DNA of 64,000 nucleotides from Micromonospora sp. PLK6-60 (GCF_019890675.1 NZ_JAIOAA010000008.1:124001-188000); one strand, 5' to 3'; shown: positions 40,290-48,756, numbered from the stretch's first letter. A program made the numbers and translations. Notes: generated from the letters alone by a model not told the origin.

Positions 40290-41504
40290 CTACTTGCGGG
40301 TGGAGAGGACGCTCGGGTTCTCGAAGACGAACTGGGCGAGCCGGTCCTCCTTGACCGCCTTGAACATCGCCAGCGTGGTCTCGTCCAGTGCCTCGCGGCC
40401 GCCGGTGCTGTTGTAGGTGCCGCCGTTGGTGCGCAGCATGACCAGGTCGTTGCCGGTGATGCCGCGCATGGTGAAGATGAAGTCGTCCATCTTCGCGCCG
40501 CCGGTGTCCAGCACCAGCGACTCGCCGGCCGCCTTGATGATCTTCTGAAGCTTGAGCGGGTTGCTCATCGTGCCGCTGTCGGTCGCCTTGCGGGCCATCG
40601 CCTTCAGCAGCTGCTGCTGGTTCTGCTGGCGGTCGTAGTCGCTGTTCTTCAGGCCGTACCGCTGGCGGGCGAAGTCCAGCGCGAGGGCGCCGGTCATCTC
40701 CCGGCAGCCCTTCTTGTGGATCAGCGGCTCCCACTTGTCGCCGTCCAGCTTGGCGTTCGCGATGTACTTCGGCTTGCCGTTGACCAGGCCCATGTGGATC
40801 GACTTGACGTCCTGGCTGACGCAGAGCCGGACCGTGCCGAGCGCGTCGATGACGTGCTTGAAGCCGCCGAAGTTGATGATCGCGGCGCCGTCGAAGCTGA
40901 TCCCGGTCATGTTCTTGATGGTGTGCGCCATCAACTGGGCGCCGCCCTCCCAGCCGCCGCCGTTGCGGGCGCCGGCCTGGAAGGCCGCGTTGATCTTTTC
41001 GGTGCCGCCCCGGTAACCGCTCTTCTTGAACGGCGGGATCTGCGCCTCGGTGTCCCGGGGGATGGAGATCATGTACGCCTGGTCGTGCGAGGCCGGGATG
41101 TGCAGCACGATGATGCTGTCCGAGCGGACGTCGTCCGCGGCCCACTGCTCGCGGGCGTCGACGCCCAGCAGCAGCAGGTCGATCGGGCCGTCCAGGCTGT
41201 CCCCGCCCTCCGCGCCCGACTTGCCGGCGCCGCCGAGCAGGTTGCGCTGGGCGATGTCGCCGGTGGCCTGGCCGATCACCGCCTTGGCGCCGACCAGCGC
41301 GACGCCGCTGCTCATCATCAGCACGGCGCCGAAGATCAGGGTGAGGCGGGCCCAGAGCGGGTCCTTGCGGCGGGAGCGCTTCTTCGACCCGCCGGCGGCG
41401 CGGCGACCGCCGCCACCCGGCTGGCCGGGGATGGCCGCCGAGACCCGGGCGGAGCCGCTGACGGGGTCGGGGGACGTGGGGCGACGGCTGGTCTGGACCG
41501 GCAT
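40290..41504 (-). CDS. LytR-CpsA-Psr (LCP) cell-wall ligase 2
   Basis: 404 aa. Basic cytoplasmic N-terminus (GGSKKRSRRKDPLWAR), one membrane helix (LTLIFGAVLMMSSGVALVGA), then the extracellular LCP domain: IDLLLLGVDAREQW, SDSIIVLHIPASHDQAYMISIPRDTEAQIP, EKINAAFQAG, LCVSQDVKSIHMGLVNGKPKY, GALALDFARQRYGLKNSDYDRQQNQQQLL. The conserved Arg and Asp residues that bind the polyprenyl-pyrophosphate head are present. The core has a Lys/Tyr-rich insert absent from LCP1. ATG 41504. Part of a three-gene LCP series, probably serving different glycopolymers. Confidence 0.93.
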   Translation of the reverse strand: MPVQTSRRPTSPDPVSGSARVSAAIPGQPGGGGRRAAGGSKKRSRRKDPLWARLTLIFGAVLMMSSGVALVGAKAVIGQATGDIAQRNLLGGAGKSGAEGGDSLDGPIDLLLLGVDAREQWAADDVRSDSIIVLHIPASHDQAYMISIPRDTEAQIPPFKKSGYRGGTEKINAAFQAGARNGGGWEGGAQLMAHTIKNMTGISFDGAAIINFGGFKHVIDALGTVRLCVSQDVKSIHMGLVNGKPKYIANAKLDGDKWEPLIHKKGCREMTGALALDFARQRYGLKNSDYDRQQNQQQLLKAMARKATDSGTMSNPLKLQKIIKAAGESLVLDTGGAKMDDFIFTMRGITGNDLVMLRTNGGTYNSTGGREALDETTLAMFKAVKEDRLAQFVFENPSVLSTRK

Positions 41505-41773
41505 GCGTGCTCCAGCTCGGGCGAACAGGGGGCGGAACTACTGTACGTACCGGTTATCAATCTGGCGACATCGCCTCGGCGCGATTTGCGACTTTCCTTC
41601 GCCAGTCGCCGAGAAGTGGCCGAAAGTCGATCCGGATCTGTGCGGTCGGTGGTACGCCAACCGATCCAACGAGTATTCGCCTGGCGTGGTGACGATCGCG
41701 GCCGGTCGCCGGGGCGGACGGCGGAGGTCGTCGCCGCCGCCCCCTGCGGTGACTGCGTGTAGTCGACCCGCCG

Positions 41774-42985
41774 TCAGTTGCCCGTCGGCTGCTGGTGCGC
41801 CGCCACCCAGTCGGCCATCGTGTCCTTCGACATGGCCGTGAACATGGCGAGCGCCTTCTCCCGGTCGGAGACCACCACCGACTCCCCGTTGATGGTCTCG
41901 CTGCCCTTGTTGGGGCTGGTGATGAAGGTCAGGTTCTCCCCGCGCAGGTTCCGGAACTGCACCGCCATGTCGGTCAGCTGGAAGTCCTTGTCCACCGTCG
42001 TCGCGGCGGTGACCGCCCGCAGGAAGTCGTTCAGCTTCTTCGGGTTGGACAGCGTGCCGGTGCTGGCGGCCTTGTCCATCAGCGCCCGGAGGAACTCCTG
42101 CTGGTGCCGCATCCGCGCGAAGTCGCCCTGCGGGAACTGCTTGCGCTGCCGGATCCAGTCCAGCGCCTCCTCGCCGTTCATGTGGTTCGTGCCCTTGTTG
42201 AACGTGCGGTACGGCTTGTGGATGGACTTGATGGTCCGCTCGACCGGCAGGTCGACCCCGCCGAGGGCGTCGGTGACCTTCTTGAAACCGGCGAAGTCGA
42301 TGGACATCGCGTGGTCGATCCGGACGTCGGTGAAGCACTCGATGGTCCGCACGGCCAGCGGCACCCCGCCGAACGCGAACGCCGCGTTGATCTTTGCCCG
42401 CCGGCCGGTGTCGCACGACGCGCCGGCGTTCTCCGGGATCGGCACGTAGAGGTCGCGCGGGATGGAGACCAGGTAGGCGGCCTTGTGGTCGGCCGGGATG
42501 TGCATGACGATGATCGTGTCCGCGCGCCATTTGCCGGCTTTGTCGACCGGGGCGTCCGGGTCCCGGGAGTCGGTGCCGACCAGCAGGATGTTCAGCGCGC
42601 CGTTGACCGCCTTCGCCGGCCGCCCGCCGGTGATCTGCGCGAACGGGTCCATCCGCTTCAGGTCGTCGTTGAGGTTGCGGGCGTAGAACCAGGCGCCGGC
42701 ACCGGCGATCAGCGCGATCACCAGCAGCGCCACGCCGGCCACCAGGCCGATCCGGCCCCAGCGCGGCCGGCGCCGGCCCGGCCCGGCCGGTCCGCCCGGT
42801 CCCAGCGGGCCGCGCGGCCCGCCCGGCCCCGGCGGGCCACCGACCCGGGTCGAGTCGTCGTGCGACGGGTACCACTGCGCGCCCGGTCCGCGGGACCGGG
42901 AACCGCCGGCCGGGCCGGGCACGGAGGCCCGCCCCGCGCTGCGGCGCAGGGGGTACGGGAAGGCGGCGGAACTGCTCGCTGACAT
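41774..42985 (-). CDS. LytR-CpsA-Psr (LCP) cell-wall ligase 3
   Basis: 403 aa. A Gly/Pro-rich cytoplasmic region (about residues 40-75, GGPPGPGGPRGPLGPGGPAGPG), membrane helix IGLVAGVALLVIALIAGAGAWFYA, then the LCP domain: NILLVGTDSRDPDAP, ADTIIVMHIPADHKAAYLVSIPRDLYVPIP, AKINAAFAFGG, EEALDWIRQRKQFPQGDFARMRHQQEFLRAL. It has WIRQR where LCP1 and LCP2 have YARQR/FARQR, a conservative change within the ligand site. ATG 42985 follows TACCCT (42992-42997) by six bases. 67 bases separate it from the epimerase gene upstream in transcription. Confidence 0.93.
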   Translation of the reverse strand: MSASSSAAFPYPLRRSAGRASVPGPAGGSRSRGPGAQWYPSHDDSTRVGGPPGPGGPRGPLGPGGPAGPGRRRPRWGRIGLVAGVALLVIALIAGAGAWFYARNLNDDLKRMDPFAQITGGRPAKAVNGALNILLVGTDSRDPDAPVDKAGKWRADTIIVMHIPADHKAAYLVSIPRDLYVPIPENAGASCDTGRRAKINAAFAFGGVPLAVRTIECFTDVRIDHAMSIDFAGFKKVTDALGGVDLPVERTIKSIHKPYRTFNKGTNHMNGEEALDWIRQRKQFPQGDFARMRHQQEFLRALMDKAASTGTLSNPKKLNDFLRAVTAATTVDKDFQLTDMAVQFRNLRGENLTFITSPNKGSETINGESVVVSDREKALAMFTAMSKDTMADWVAAHQQPTGN

Positions 42986-43051
42986 GCCCCGAGGGTACGT
43001 AGCCCGGGCCACTACCGCCCTCAGGCGCGACCGGGCGGCGCGGGACCGGCG

Positions 43052-44029
43052 TTACCCTAGCCGCTCGCGGAAGTACGCGATGGTGCGTCGCAGGCCCTCT
43101 TCGGGCGCGACCTGCGGCTCGTATCCGAGCAGTTCGCGGGCGAGGGTGAGGTCCGGCCGGCGCATCTCCGGGTCGTCCGCGCTGCGGGTGACGTATATCA
43201 CCTCGGAGGTGCTGCCGGAGAGTGACACGATCAACTCGGCCAGTTGCCGCATGCTCAGCTCGTGCTCGGTGCCGCAGTTGACCGGCCCGGTCTCGGTGGA
43301 ATCCAGCAGCAGCAGGATGCCGCGCACCAGGTCGTCGACGTAGCAGACCGAGCGGGTCTGGTTGCCCGTGCCGTGCACGGTGATCGGCTCGTTGCGCAGC
43401 GCCTGGGAGATGAAGGTGGGCACGGCCCGCCCGTCGTCGGGGCGCATCCGCGGCCCGTACGTGTTGAAGATCCGGATGATCGCCGCGTCCAGCCCGCGGT
43501 AGCGGTGGTAGGCCATGGTGGCGGCCTCGGAGAAGCGCTTGCCCTCGTCGTAGACGCTGCGGATGCCGATCGGGTTGACGTGCCCCCAGTACGACTCGCG
43601 CTGCGGGTGCTCCTTCGGATCCCCGTACGCCTCGGAGGTGGAGGCCATCAGGAACCGGGCGCCGTCGGCCACCGCCCGGTCCAGCAGGTGCAGGGTGCCC
43701 ACCGAGCCGACCCGGAGGATCTCGATCGGGATCTGGGTGAAGTCGGTCGGGCTGGCCGGCGACGCCATGTGCAGGATCGCGTCGAACCGCTCCGCCATCG
43801 CCGGGTGGTATGTCGGCAGCCCCTCGGTGACGTCCGCCTCGATCAGCGTGAACGTCGGCTTCTCGACCAGGTGGGCGATGTTGTCCTTGGAGCCGGTGCT
43901 GAAGTTGTCCAGCGCCACGACCGTGCAGCCCCGGTCGAGCAGGGCCTCGACCAGGTGTGACGGCACGAAACCGGCGCCGCCGGTGACGAGGATGCGGTGG
44001 CCGGTTCCGAAGCGCGGGGCAACCTTCAT
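43052..44029 (-). CDS. NAD-dependent epimerase/dehydratase, UDP-glucuronate decarboxylase (UXS)-like
   Basis: 325 aa extended short-chain dehydrogenase. The nucleotide loop is VTGGAGFVPSHLVEALL, VVALDNFSTGSKDNIAHL follows, and the catalytic Tyr-Lys is in RSVYDEGKRFSEA. TSEAYGDPKEHPQRESYWGHVNPIG is diagnostic of UDP-xylose synthase, which decarboxylates UDP-glucuronate. The dinucleotide loop has FVPSH where GxxGFxGSH is usual, a notable Gly-to-Pro change. Its position before the LCP genes suggests supply of a sugar nucleotide for a wall glycan (inference). ATG 44029 follows TAGGCT by seven bases. Confidence 0.9.
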   Translation of the reverse strand: MKVAPRFGTGHRILVTGGAGFVPSHLVEALLDRGCTVVALDNFSTGSKDNIAHLVEKPTFTLIEADVTEGLPTYHPAMAERFDAILHMASPASPTDFTQIPIEILRVGSVGTLHLLDRAVADGARFLMASTSEAYGDPKEHPQRESYWGHVNPIGIRSVYDEGKRFSEAATMAYHRYRGLDAAIIRIFNTYGPRMRPDDGRAVPTFISQALRNEPITVHGTGNQTRSVCYVDDLVRGILLLLDSTETGPVNCGTEHELSMRQLAELIVSLSGSTSEVIYVTRSADDPEMRRPDLTLARELLGYEPQVAPEEGLRRTIAYFRERLG

Positions 44030-44036
44030 GGCCGCC

Positions 44037-44042
44037 AGCCTA
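44037..44042 (-). promoter_or_regulatory. -10 element of the UXS-like gene
   Basis: TAGGCT on the - strand ends seven bases before ATG 44029; leaderless geometry. Confidence 0.5.
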
Positions 44043-44134
44043 CTGCTGTGCGACGGGGCTCCGCCGCGCAGCACGCCCGGTACGCGAGGAGGAGCCCCTC
44101 CCGGTGGGAAGGGCTCCTCCGTACCGCGTACCGG

Positions 44135-45808
44135 TCAGTGGGCGCCGGCGCCGGTGAGCGACCGCACCTCCAGCTCGGCGTACTTGTCTTCGTCGCGCTC
44201 CTTCGAGATCACCGTGCCGATCCAGCCGCACAGGAAGCCGAAGGGGATGGAGATGATGCCCGGGTTGGACAGCGGGAACCAGTGCCAGTCGTGGTCCGGG
44301 AACATCGCCGTCGGCGCGCCGGAGACCACCGGGGAGAAGAAGACCAGCAGTACGGCGGAGAGCAGACCGCCGTAGATGGCCCAGACCGCCCCCGAGGTGT
44401 TGAACCGCTTCCAGAACAGGCTGTAGAGGATCGCCGGCAGGTTGCCGGAGGCCGCCACCGCGAACGCGAGCGCCACCAGGAACGCCACGTTCAGGTTCTG
44501 CGCGTAGATCGACAGCGCGATCGCCACCGCGCCGATGACCAGGGCGGAGATCCGGGCCACCTGCACCTCCTGGCGCTCCGACGCCTGCCCACGCTTGATC
44601 ACGTTGGCGTAGAAGTCGTGCGCGATGCTGGACGAGGAGGCCAGGGTGAGCCCGGCGACCACGGCGAGGATGGTCGCGAAGGCCACCGCCGCGATGATCG
44701 CCAACAGGGTCGCCCCGCCCAGGTCGCCGCCGAAGAAGTCGGCGCCCAGCGCCTCGGCGAGCTGCGGGGCGGCGGTGTTGCCGGCCTTGTCCTGCTCGGT
44801 GATCGCCTGCCCGCCGACCAGCGCCGCGGCGCCGAAACCGAGCGCCAGGGTGAGCAGATAGAAGGTGCCGATGATGCCGATCGCCCAGAGCACGCTCTTG
44901 CGGGCCGTCTTGGCGGTCGGCACCGTGTAGAAGCGGATCAGGATGTGCGGCAGGCCGGCGGTGCCGAGCACCAGCGCGATGCCGAGCGAGAGCAGGTCCA
45001 TCTTGCTGTAGAACGTCTTCAGCGGATCGCCGGCGGTCTCCACGCCGTACCGGAGGCCGGGTTCGAGGAAGGCCGCTCCCTTGCCGGACGACTCGGCCGC
45101 CTGGCCGAGCAGCTCCGACAGGTTGAAGTTGAACTTCGCCAGCACCAGCACGGTCATCACCGTCGCGCCGCCCATCAGCAGGAACGCCTTGACGATCTGG
45201 ACGTACGTGGTGCCCTTCATGCCGCCCACGGTGACGTAGATGATCATCAGGGCGCCGACCATGATGATGGTGGCCACCTTGGCGGTGTCGGCGTCCATGC
45301 CCAGGAAGGTGGTGCCCGGCTTGATGCCGAGCAGCAGCGCGACCAGGGCGCCCGCGCCGACCATCTGGGCCAGCAGATAGAAGATCGACACCGTGATGGT
45401 GGAGACCGCGGCGGCGGTCCGCACCGGCCGCTGCCGCATCCGGAACGCCAGCACGTCGGCCATCGTGTACCGGCCGGAGTTGCGCAGCAGCTCCGCGACC
45501 AGCAGCAGCGCCACCAGCCAGGCGACCAGGAAGCCGATCGAGTAGAGGAAGCCGTCGTAGCCGTAGAGCGCGATGATGCCGGCGATGCCCAGGAAGGACG
45601 CCGCCGACATGTAGTCGCCGCCGATCGCCATCCCGTTCTGGAAGCCGGAGAACGACCGGCCGCCGGCGTAGAAGTCGGTGGCGGTCTTGGTCTGCCGGCT
45701 GGCCCAGACGGTGATCGCCAGGGTCACCGCCACGAAGACCAGGAAGAGCGTGATGGTCAGGTTGCGGGCGGTGCCGCCACCCGCATCAGCCGCGAGAATC
45801 GGATTCAC
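44135..45808 (-). CDS. actP: Cation/acetate symporter, sodium:solute symporter family (ActP-like)
   Basis: 557 aa, 13-14 membrane helices. TDFYAGGRSFSGFQNGMAIGGDYMSAASFLGIAGIIAL is the characteristic first-helix block of ActP/SSS carriers; VGGMKGTTYVQIVKAFLLMGGA, LVLGTAGLPHILIRFYTVPTAKTARKSV and SSSSIAHDFYANVIKRG follow. ActP takes up acetate and related short-chain acids with sodium or protons. GTG 45808 has GAGGTG upstream and overlaps the stop of the DUF485 gene by 23 bases, the standard yjcH-actP pairing. Confidence 0.92.
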   Translation of the reverse strand: MNPILAADAGGGTARNLTITLFLVFVAVTLAITVWASRQTKTATDFYAGGRSFSGFQNGMAIGGDYMSAASFLGIAGIIALYGYDGFLYSIGFLVAWLVALLLVAELLRNSGRYTMADVLAFRMRQRPVRTAAAVSTITVSIFYLLAQMVGAGALVALLLGIKPGTTFLGMDADTAKVATIIMVGALMIIYVTVGGMKGTTYVQIVKAFLLMGGATVMTVLVLAKFNFNLSELLGQAAESSGKGAAFLEPGLRYGVETAGDPLKTFYSKMDLLSLGIALVLGTAGLPHILIRFYTVPTAKTARKSVLWAIGIIGTFYLLTLALGFGAAALVGGQAITEQDKAGNTAAPQLAEALGADFFGGDLGGATLLAIIAAVAFATILAVVAGLTLASSSSIAHDFYANVIKRGQASERQEVQVARISALVIGAVAIALSIYAQNLNVAFLVALAFAVAASGNLPAILYSLFWKRFNTSGAVWAIYGGLLSAVLLVFFSPVVSGAPTAMFPDHDWHWFPLSNPGIISIPFGFLCGWIGTVISKERDEDKYAELEVRSLTGAGAH

Positions 45809-46154
45809 CGTTCACCTCTCCCATCTCGGCGCGGATCCGGTCGGCGATCGGGTCGATCTTCCGGTCGGCGTACCGCGAGTAGAGCCAGGCGATGAGGAAT
45901 GTCGAGACGAACTGGAGCAGGCCGAAGATCAGGGCGACGTTGATGTTTCCGACCAGCTTCGTGCCCATGAAGTCCCGGGCGTACGCGGAGAGGATCACGT
46001 AGAGCGCGTACCACAGGAAGAAAGCGACGGTCATCGGGAAGACGAAGCCGCGCAGCGCGCGACGCAACCCGGCGAACTCGTCCGACCGTTGTACGGCCAG
46101 ATATCGCTCCGCCGCCGAGCCGGTCGGGGCGGACGCGGGTGTGTCCGTGGACAT
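45786..46154 (-). CDS. DUF485 small membrane protein (YjcH-like partner of ActP)
   Basis: 122 aa with two membrane helices (FVFPMTVAFFLWYALYVILSAYA and NVALIFGLLQFVSTFLIAWLYSRYA). The combination with an immediately downstream ActP gene, overlapping by 23 bases, is the usual arrangement; in known systems the DUF485 protein is co-expressed with the symporter. The C-terminal KIDPIADRIRAEM is conserved in the family. ATG 46154; a TAGCGT box near 46197-46202 may drive both genes. Confidence 0.9.
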   Translation of the reverse strand: MSTDTPASAPTGSAAERYLAVQRSDEFAGLRRALRGFVFPMTVAFFLWYALYVILSAYARDFMGTKLVGNINVALIFGLLQFVSTFLIAWLYSRYADRKIDPIADRIRAEMGEVNGESDSRG

Positions 46155-46321
46155 CTGTGGATCACCACCTTCACAGGCGTCGGGGATTTTCGCGCACGCT
46201 AGAGTCCGCGCTCCCACCGCCGGAAGGCCCCGATCGCCGACGGTTGATGCCTGCGCCGAACGGCGCGCTGCCTGCGCCGAGTGACCCGGGTCACTCCGCT
46301 AACCGGTCGGCGTCGATCGGC

Positions 46322-47098
46322 TCAGGTCAGATCGTGGTACCGCCCCCGGTAATGCAGCAGCGGGGTGCTCTCCTCGGCCAGGTCGACGGCCTCGATGGTG
46401 GCCTCGACCAGCAGCGCCCAGCCGTACTCTCGGGCGCTGTCCAGCCGGCACCCGGCCCAGCCGCCGGCGTCGGCGGGCACCGGGCCGTAGGGGGTGTCGG
46501 TCCACGTACCGGTGGCGAACAGGCCGCCGGGCGACGGAAACAGGCCGGCGAACCGGTCGGCGAGCTGCCGGTGCGCCGGGCCGAGCGGCGACACCGCGAA
46601 CCGGCCGGCCGTCTCGACCGCCGACCACAGGTCGGACTCCGGGTCGATCAGCCCGAGCAGCCGGTCCGGCTCACCCTCGGCCACCAGGGTCGACGAGACG
46701 GTCAGTCCGGCCGGCCCCGGCGCCGTCCAGAGCGTCACCGGCGCGGCCAGTCGGCCGCGCAGCCGGCGGGTGGGGGACCGCTGCCCGGCCGGCACGGCGA
46801 ACGGGTCGGTGTGGTGGATCTCGGCACCCGGCTCATGATTCACGTGAAACATTGTGCCGCCCCGGGCCCGCGCCCAGCCCAGGAAGCGCTCGTGCAGGTC
46901 CGCCGGGCGGGCGTGTCCGTTGAGCTGGGCGAGCTGGTCGCCCGCCTCGGCCAGCAACCCGCCGAGATACATGAGCAGCCCGGTCCGGTCGCCCCGGTAC
47001 TCGACAAGCAACGCCAGCCGCGCCGGCTGGCACGGCCACGCCGCCCCGCACGCCCGGCACCGCCACAACGGCCGCATCGGCAGGTGCTCCCGCCTCAC
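46322..47098 (-). CDS. Flavin-reductase-like protein with N-terminal Cys-rich extension
   Basis: 258 aa. Residues 83-258 form a flavin reductase-like (FMN-binding split barrel) domain: FAVPAGQRSPTRRLRGRLAAPVTLWTAPGPAGLTVSSTLVAEGEPDRLLGLIDPESDLW and FAVSPL...LADRFAGLFPSPGGLFATG. Residues 1-80 are a distinct unit, WRCRACGAAWPCQPARLALLVEYRGDRTGLLMYLGGLLAEAGDQL, with CxxC plus Cys, seen in small stand-alone actinobacterial proteins. Whether one protein or a fusion of two units is translated is unclear: ATG 46852 (MFHVNHEPG) is an internal start. The parS-like site lies exactly there. Start GTG 47098, alternative ATG 47077. Confidence 0.75.
   Translation of the reverse strand: MRREHLPMRPLWRCRACGAAWPCQPARLALLVEYRGDRTGLLMYLGGLLAEAGDQLAQLNGHARPADLHERFLGWARARGGTMFHVNHEPGAEIHHTDPFAVPAGQRSPTRRLRGRLAAPVTLWTAPGPAGLTVSSTLVAEGEPDRLLGLIDPESDLWSAVETAGRFAVSPLGPAHRQLADRFAGLFPSPGGLFATGTWTDTPYGPVPADAGGWAGCRLDSAREYGWALLVEATIEAVDLAEESTPLLHYRGRYHDLT
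46836..46851. promoter_or_regulatory. parS-like ParB/Spo0J binding site
   Basis: TGATTCACGTGAAACA differs from the parS consensus TGTTTCACGTGAAACA at one position out of 16 and keeps the palindromic TTCACGTGAA core. It lies within the flavin-reductase coding region around codon 83, which is not unusual for parS. No other copy of TTCACGTGAA occurs in the window. Confidence 0.8.
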
Positions 47099-47135
47099 CG
47101 CGCGCCACCGGCCGCCGGTGCGCCGTGCCCGGCGG

Positions 47136-47324
47136 TCACCAGCGGCCCCCGTTCGCCCGCCAGGTCTGCGCCGGGGTCAGCCAGCCGGCGCGGCCCGGTC
47201 GCGGCCAGGCCACCGTCGGCGCGGTCGCCCACGCCGGTGGCTGGTTCGGCCGGTCCGCGGCCGGTCGGCCTTTCCTTCGGTACGACCACAGCGCGGCGTT
47301 CCTGCGCCGGTGCGACCCGGACAT
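47136..47324 (-). CDS. Small conserved protein of unknown function
   Basis: 62 aa, starting MSGSHRRRNAALWSYRRKGRPAA and ending TPAQTWRANGGRW. ATG 47324 has GGGAGGT six bases upstream, an excellent ribosome site, and the protein ends 37 bases before the flavin-reductase start on the same strand, so an operon is likely. I recall similar small basic proteins ending in NGGRW from other actinobacteria, function unknown. It is divergent from the XRE regulator. Confidence 0.6.
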   Translation of the reverse strand: MSGSHRRRNAALWSYRRKGRPAADRPNQPPAWATAPTVAWPRPGRAGWLTPAQTWRANGGRW

Positions 47325-47499
47325 GAGTGACCTCCCTGGCTCAGGGGGTCGCCCCGGTCGGGGGAATGACCGGGGCGACCCGACGCCGGACCGGCCGCCG
47401 GGACGTCGCCACCACCGGCCGGGCCGCGTACCTCCACCCTGGACGGCGGGACCTCGACGGGGGAGGATGCCAGGGCTTACTACGCAGCGGAGTCACGTA

Positions 47500-47516
47500 C
47501 TTACCGGAGAGGTAAG
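47500..47516 (+). promoter_or_regulatory. Hairpin/palindrome overlapping the XRE ribosome site
   Basis: CTTACC (47500-47505) pairs with GGTAAG (47511-47516) around GGAGA, directly before ATG 47518. The loop and right arm contain the GGAGAGG ribosome site, so the structure could limit translation, or the DNA palindrome could be the autoregulatory operator of the XRE protein. Confidence 0.45.
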
Positions 47517-47517
47517 G

Positions 47518-48303
47518 ATGAACATCGAGATGTGGATCCGGGCGCTGAAGGCCGCCCGGGCCGGTGCGGACGTCTCCCAGGAAGCCCTGGCGGCCTCGAT
47601 CAGGTGGAGCCCGTCCACGGTGGCCGCGATCGAGACCGGTCGCCGCCGCCCGACGATGGAGTTCGCCGTCGCCACCGACCAGGCCCTCGGCACCGGCGGC
47701 CTCCTCGCCAGCCTGCTGTCGGAGAACGAGGCGACGGGCGGGCCATCCTGGTTCGAGTCGTGGCCGGGCGAGGAGGATCGAGCCGTCCGGCTCTGCTACT
47801 TCGAGCCGTGCCTGGTGCCAGGGCTCCTGCAAACCGAGGAGTATGCCCGCGCCGTTGTCTCGGCCGGCGGGTTGTACCGGAGCGATCGGGTCGAGCACCT
47901 CGTGAGCCTCCGCATGAGCCGGCAGCGGCTACTTCATCGGGAGGATCCGCCGGAATGCGTTTTCGTCATCGACGAGAGCGCGCTACACCGGCCCGTCGGT
48001 GGGCGAGCCGTCATGGACCGGCAACTGGGGAGCCTGCTCGAAGTCGTTGAGTTCCCGCAGGTGCGCCTGCACGTCCTGCCACTCAGCGTCGGCGCGCACG
48101 CATCGATGGGCGGTGGCTTCGTGCTCGCTCAGCTTCCCGGCGACGATCGCCTGCTCTGCCTGGACAATGCGGCGCGAGGACAGATCGCGGACTATCCGGA
48201 ATGGATAGGTCTGGTGCAGCGCAAGTGGGAGCATCTACTCGGTGAGGCACTCAGCGAGAACGCCTCGCTCGATTTGATCAACAAGCTGAAGGTGACGTCA
48301 TGA
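47518..48303 (+). CDS. XRE-family helix-turn-helix regulator with DUF5753 domain
   Basis: 261 aa. N-terminal HTH (WIRALKAARAGADVSQEALAASIRWSPSTVAAIETGRRRPT), then a DUF5753 domain with FESWPGEEDRAVRLCYFEPCLVPGLLQTEEYARAV, RMSRQRLLHREDPPECVFVIDESALHRPVGG and VRLHVLPLSVGAHASMGGGFVLAQLP. Paired with a DUF397 gene in ATGA overlap, this is the WhiJ/AbaA-type module abundant in actinobacteria and linked to developmental and antibiotic regulation. ATG 47518. Confidence 0.93.
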   Translation: MNIEMWIRALKAARAGADVSQEALAASIRWSPSTVAAIETGRRRPTMEFAVATDQALGTGGLLASLLSENEATGGPSWFESWPGEEDRAVRLCYFEPCLVPGLLQTEEYARAVVSAGGLYRSDRVEHLVSLRMSRQRLLHREDPPECVFVIDESALHRPVGGRAVMDRQLGSLLEVVEFPQVRLHVLPLSVGAHASMGGGFVLAQLPGDDRLLCLDNAARGQIADYPEWIGLVQRKWEHLLGEALSENASLDLINKLKVTS

Positions 48304-48491
48304 AGGATGTCGCGCCGCGCTGGCGCAAGGCGACCCGGTCGGCCAATGAAGGAAACTGTGTCGAGGTGGCGGACAATCTGCCTGGCGTGGTGCTGGTGCG
48401 GGACAGCAAGGACCGGTCCGGCCCGACGCTCACCTTCGCCCCCGACGCCTGGCGCGCCTTCGTCACCCACACCCACACCCACCGCGCCTGA
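48300..48491 (+). CDS. DUF397 domain-containing protein
   Basis: 63 aa. WRKATRSANEGNCVEVADNLPGVVLVRDSKDRSGPTLTFAPDAWRAFV is a complete DUF397 domain; the typical SN..NCVEVA and VRDSKD..GP.L.F blocks are intact. It overlaps the XRE stop by four bases. The last residues THTHTHRA come from an ACCCAC dinucleotide-like repeat and differ from the usual short tail, suggesting slippage. The pair acts as a regulator/antagonist in known cases. Confidence 0.93.
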   Translation: MKDVAPRWRKATRSANEGNCVEVADNLPGVVLVRDSKDRSGPTLTFAPDAWRAFVTHTHTHRA

Positions 48492-48756
48492 CCGCCGCCC
48501 CTCCGGCCCCGCCTCCCGCCTCGCCTCCCGCCCGGCCGGCCCCCGCCGCCCAGCCGGCCCCGCCGGCTGCCCTGCCCCGCCGCCCGGCCGGCCCCGCCGG
48601 CCGCCCTGCCCCGCCGGCTGCCCTGCCCCGCCGGCTGCCCTGCCCCGCCGGCCGCCCTGCCCGGCACCTTGGCCGCCCGGCCCGGCCGGCCACCCGCCCG
48701 ACCCCGCCCGCCTGCCCGCATCAGGCCGCCATCGCTCGCGCATCACCGCCGGCCGT
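48492..48756. repeat. GC-rich tandem repeat region after DUF397
   Basis: 265 bases with no supported gene. Bases about 48530-48665 contain tandem CCCCGCCGGCTGCCCTG units of 17-21 bp, at least six copies with small differences, followed by CCGGCC-rich sequence. All six frames are open over parts of it because of composition. Confidence 0.65.
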
